Assembly (NCBI GenBank): GCA_002811675.1
Contig: PDIM01010441.1
Span: 77,404 to 108,500 of the forward strand
Direction: 5' to 3'
Source: Ichthyosporea sp. XGB-2017a
Taxonomy: Eukaryota; Opisthokonta; Ichthyosporea
DNA length: 31,097 bases
A program made the position numbers and the translations under genes. A model generated the notes under the pieces. That model was not told the DNA's origin and did no database searches. It saw only the letters and a list, made by a program, of their open reading frames with translations. Each line of letters opens with the position of its first letter. Positions within the stretch are counted from its first letter, which is position 1. This document shows positions 30,835 to 31,097 of the stretch, piece after piece.

Positions 30835-31097
30835 AAAATAAAACCAATACACATCACCGACGTAAATGCCGAAATGCGAAGAAAAGCCAAGTGACCAAAG
30901 AGTTGCCATTGCTGTTAAACCTGCATGAAAGCTGTTTTTGACGATGAACTAACTAATTCCAATGCACCGTCGATTACTTTGTCTACAATTTGTTTTTTTG
31001 GGAAAAAATTGTAGAAGCTGTGGGAAGAAAACTACACATACTACGTACTCCCGGTACTTAGAAAAAAAAAAAAGAGGAAAAAAAGAAACTAAAAAAA
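30835..31097. other. 3' flank and A-rich window edge
   Basis: No gene. AATAAA lies at 30837-30842. The last 40 bases are A-rich and probably mark an assembly break. Confidence 0.65.

Overview
This is a 31 kb window of eukaryotic nuclear DNA, probably from a microbial eukaryote (protist). It is AT-rich and has long homopolymer runs. The genes are compact and intron-poor. Every intron I could place is a short GT-AG intron of about 80 to 140 nt, and many lie close to one end of the coding region. TAA, TAG and TGA all end genes, so the code looks standard. The gene set (VPS33, syntaxin-16, CCT3, a cytochrome-c-peroxidase-like enzyme, a mitochondrial rhomboid and a fibro-slime extracellular protein) does not fix the lineage. 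Both ends of the window are A-rich, as if assembly stopped in low-complexity sequence.

Layout, left to right. Five genes read rightward: VPS33 (275-2240), a GPI-anchor-type mucin-like surface protein (3193-4908), a membrane RBR ubiquitin ligase (6048-7460), a secreted HAD phosphatase (8439-9233) and a syntaxin-16/Tlg2-type SNARE (9728-10820). A 500-bp perfect copy of the 3' end of the phosphatase gene lies between the RBR ligase and the phosphatase. Three genes then read leftward: a giant modular extracellular protein of about 2342 residues (10957-18072), a mitochondrial CCP/APX-family peroxidase (18536-19685) and a PARL/Pcp1-like rhomboid (20494-21776). Thioredoxin (22370-22690, +) and CCT3 (22990-24687, -) converge. 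About 5 kb without a recognisable gene follows, then a nuclear-looking Tudor protein (29647-30834, +).

Genes that may work together. VPS33 and the syntaxin are both endosomal/TGN fusion factors, although the expected SM partner of this syntaxin class is VPS45. The peroxidase carries a bipartite presequence like that of yeast Ccp1, which is matured by a mitochondrial rhomboid, and a rhomboid gene lies directly upstream on the same strand. That rhomboid keeps only the catalytic serine. The mucin-like protein, the giant protein and the phosphatase all have signal peptides and would act at the cell surface or in the matrix.

The most notable items are the giant protein (three PAN-like modules, an L-domain-like region, a fibro-slime domain and about 16 HRM/sushi-like modules), the adjacent peroxidase and pseudo-rhomboid, the perfect 500-bp duplication, and a duplicated six-cysteine domain in the mucin-like protein. 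Gene structures were built by eye from splice signals, reading phase and family similarity; no searches were run.
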